DNA of 64,000 nt from Glandiceps talaboti (lineage: Eukaryota > Hemichordata > Enteropneusta > Spengelidae): the NCBI RefSeq assembly GCF_964340395.1, contig NC_135563.1, positions 1,202,001 to 1,266,000 of the forward strand, given 5' to 3'. Below are positions 61,840 to 64,000 of the stretch, piece after piece; position 1 is the first letter of the stretch; every line of letters starts with the position of its first letter. The position numbers and the translations under genes are program-made. The notes below the pieces were generated by a model that was given only the letters and a program-made list of their open reading frames with translations, was not told the DNA's origin and did no database searches.

Positions 61840-62300
61840 ACTATACCCTTACGGAAAACATTCAATTTAAATCTGGTTAACTTTTAACATGAGTTAACCA
61901 CAACAAAACACATATGTAGTATAAAGTTTGTTTATGTAGTTTATAGTTTTTTATGAATAAAATTGCATAATTAAAGATTTACAAAGCAATATCTTAAGAA
62001 TGCATATTTCAAACTCCACAACATTTGGTACGTCGACCATAATAAGCACACATGTCCTATCACGCTAGTTGGCGTAGTTGTAATTTTAAATGAGCAATTT
62101 TCATTAATAATGATCTTCACTAATTAAGCAATATCTTAAGAATGCACATTTCTATGTAATTTGGCACATACATCAACCATGATAAAGCACACATAGCCTA
62201 TAAAGCCTGGTATAGTTTTAGTTTAATGCCTAATTTCCAAAATTATTGATTTTCGGTAATTAGGTTATATCTTAAGCATGCCTACTTCAAATTTCATATA
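61840..62300 (+). mobile_element. Helitron-like tandem units, degenerate copy
   Basis: Begins with a terminal motif CTTACGGAAAACATTCAATT-TAAATCTGGTT (61848-61880). Units follow with AAGCAATATCTTAAGAATGC (61984 and 62126) and TAATTAGGTTATATCTTAAG (62257), spaced about 136-142 bp. This is a diverged version of the 147-bp family, abutting the Penelope-like element. Confidence 0.55.
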
Positions 62301-62408
62301 TGAAGTTATATGAATCTTTTTTTTTTGACGCAACTGTGTAGTTATCAGCCTAATGATGTTATGCAGCTTGGTCAGCTGACCACCCTAATGGAATCACTTG
62401 ACAGTAGA

Positions 62409-64000
62409 CTATCGTAAATAGGTATACACGGTTGAGGGACGGCTGGCGTTCTCTAATTTCAATTGATTCTCGTATTTCCCAGGCCAATACTTGTCTTCTC
62501 TGCCCAGGACCTTTGGCTTCCATGTTGTTATGGTGTGTCCTGTGTCTTTCATATGCTTCCCTACAGTTGTGAGAGAGAATTGTTGATGTTCTTTAAGATG
62601 GATTCCAAATGATATGGCTGTCTCCCCAATATTGTCTGCATCACAGTCCGCACATTTCAGGTTATAAATGACTCCTGATGGTGTTGTGTGATATGTGTTG
62701 ATATTGTATTTCTTGAAGATCTTACTATGGTTTTCTGATATATTGTGAACGTATGGAAGTAGAAAGGATATTGTTTTTGAGTGAGATGTAGTGCTGGTCG
62801 GTTGGTTTGAGCGTGGTTGTGGAACTTGTGGTTAAGGTACTTACATTCAATGTTTATATCCACTGTCCTTGAGATCTATGGTTTTCTGATATATTGTGAA
62901 CGTATGGAAGTAGAAAGGATATTGTTTTTGAGTGAGATGTAGTGCTGGTCGGTTGGTTTGAGCGTGGTTGTGGAACTTGTGGTTAAGGTACTTACATTCA
63001 ATGTTTATATCCACTGTCCTTGAGATCTGCATTTCGTGTTGTCTCACTCAACTTATCGTGCTGTTCCATGATGACTGAGTCCACACGACTGATCTTTTGT
63101 GTTGTAGGTAGTGGTTTGAGTCAAAGTTGAGATACTGGTCTGTATGTTTGGGGGTGTCTAGGAAGGACAGTTGTTTTATCCTGTTCAGCTGCCTCCATTG
63201 TGAATTTGATGTGTGGATCTGTATTGCGTTCTGTGAATTCGAGGACCTTAGTTTCGCTGGTGCTAATAAACGTATCGTCGATGTAACGGAACCAAACAGA
63301 GGAGAGTGTCTTGGTCTGCTCAAGGGCTTCTGTTCAAACATGTTTAGGTTGGCGACAATAGGGTACACTGGTGTGCAAATTGCTGCGCCATGGGTCTCTT
63401 GCTATTAAAACTTGTATGGGAAATATGTGGTGTTCAGACAAAATTGCAAGATCTCTATGATTAAGTCTACGTAGAGTTTGTCATGCCCTATAGTATAGTT
63501 ATTAGTTCTCTCTTGTACTTAGATGTTTTGTCCCCTTTGAATTTCCCGTAGGTGATGGTATCTGATAAAAGCTGTAATATTTTATGATGGTACTCACTCC
63601 ATGATTACGTTGGCTCTTCCCTTGTCAGCTGGTAAGATCATAATATCTTCCTCCTTACGGAGTGACTGTATCCTCCCGTGATGTCCGGCTTGGGTGTTTT
63701 GGCATTCCGAAGGCATTTTACCACATTCGCCCTCAAGTTGTCTTTATCGGTGGGGTTCGGTAGTGAAATGCAAACCTGTTCTGTCGTTGATGACATCAAG
63801 GTTCGCCCTTTGTTTTTCCTTCATGGTGTCAAAGATGGCGGTTCTTGTACGGTTTCGTCATCTTACTGCTCAAATTAACCTCTACATCTTCCACTTTATT
63901 TTTTAGATTCATTACCGTATATCCTGCTTGTCTAATGCCTACCTGCATTAGTTTCTGTTTTTCTGAGCGGATAACCTTGGTTGCTTTTTCGCCTTGTACT
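62409..64000 (-). pseudogene. Penelope-like retroelement: reverse transcriptase plus GIY-YIG endonuclease, broken
   Basis: Reads on the minus strand and enters from beyond the right edge. The upstream part has I-M-I-L-P-A-D-K-G-R-A-N-V-I-M (about 63600-63645), the signature preceding RT in Penelope-like elements. The catalytic RT box is W-F-R-Y-I-D-D-T-F (63268-63285 encodes Y-I-D-D-T-F). Downstream, G-V-I-Y-N-L-K-C-A-D-C (about 62645-62675) and N-I-G-E-T (62620-62633) mark the C-terminal GIY-YIG endonuclease, ending at TAG 62409-62411. RT plus C-terminal GIY-YIG identifies the class. Frame changes near 63160 and 63330, stops around 63420-63520 and a 151-bp tandem duplication (62725-63028) inactivate it. 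The N-terminal part lies outside the window. Confidence 0.85.
62725..63028. repeat. 151-bp tandem duplication inside the Penelope-like gene
   Basis: The segment starting CTATGGTTTTCTGATATATT occurs at 62725 and again at 62876; the second copy ends with GAGATCT at 63028. The copies appear identical. Because 151 is not divisible by three it shifts the reading frame between the RT and endonuclease regions. Confidence 0.92.

Noticed and set aside
63127-63906. Plus-strand ORFs at the right edge
   Set aside because: They are antisense shadows of the minus-strand Penelope-like coding region.

Overview
This window looks like gene-poor, repeat-rich nuclear DNA from a marine invertebrate animal. That rests on one intact intronless biogenic-amine GPCR, remnants of metazoan transposon classes (Penelope-like, LINE, pogo/Tigger, a tRNA-derived SINE), very dense mini- and microsatellites, and AT-rich DNA without bacterial gene organisation. 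I cannot name the species; the sequence does not separate a deuterostome such as lancelet or acorn worm from a lophotrochozoan.

Layout. Positions 1-9160 are mostly tandem arrays: a 28-bp array, (TCTG)n, (ATGT)n, a 47-bp array, (CAA)n and a 3.5-kb 27-bp array with higher-order structure. The one confident cellular gene is a D1-like dopamine (biogenic amine) receptor on the minus strand at 10769-11947. Next come a 3.5-kb 24/22-bp array carrying TTAGGTTAGG motifs (14715-18212) and a 31-bp array (19047-19948). Region 20-33 kb holds dispersed-element debris: foldbacks, a SINE fragment, a pogo/Tigger C-terminus, a composite Helitron-like repeat, a LINE reverse-transcriptase remnant, and 50-bp and 59-bp arrays. 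Region 37.6-44.8 kb has a large (TA)n foldback, 30-, 40- and 42-bp arrays, a MITE, a 1.3-kb segment with terminal inverted repeats, and another (TA)n tract.

The most interesting region is 47458-54424. It is a compact, co-oriented, intronless block of about nine broken genes: a retroviral-type (Polinton/adintovirus-like) integrase, a candidate capsid protein, membrane proteins, and two tandem paralogues sharing a K-K-W-R-D-L-P-V motif. I read it as a decayed integrated virus or Maverick/Polinton-type element. No DNA polymerase B, packaging ATPase or protease was seen. A SINE has inserted into the integrase, and almost every gene carries frame changes or stop codons.

Positions 56-64 kb hold a family of repeats with a 5' hairpin, a microsatellite and 147-bp tandem units (Helitron/pearl-like), a long near-perfect palindrome at 57346-57487, and at the right edge the 3' half of a Penelope-like retroelement (reverse transcriptase plus GIY-YIG endonuclease, minus strand) broken by a 151-bp tandem duplication.

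Apart from the receptor, no intact host gene was recognised. Long stretches hold only short random ORFs. Spliced genes with short exons could have been missed.
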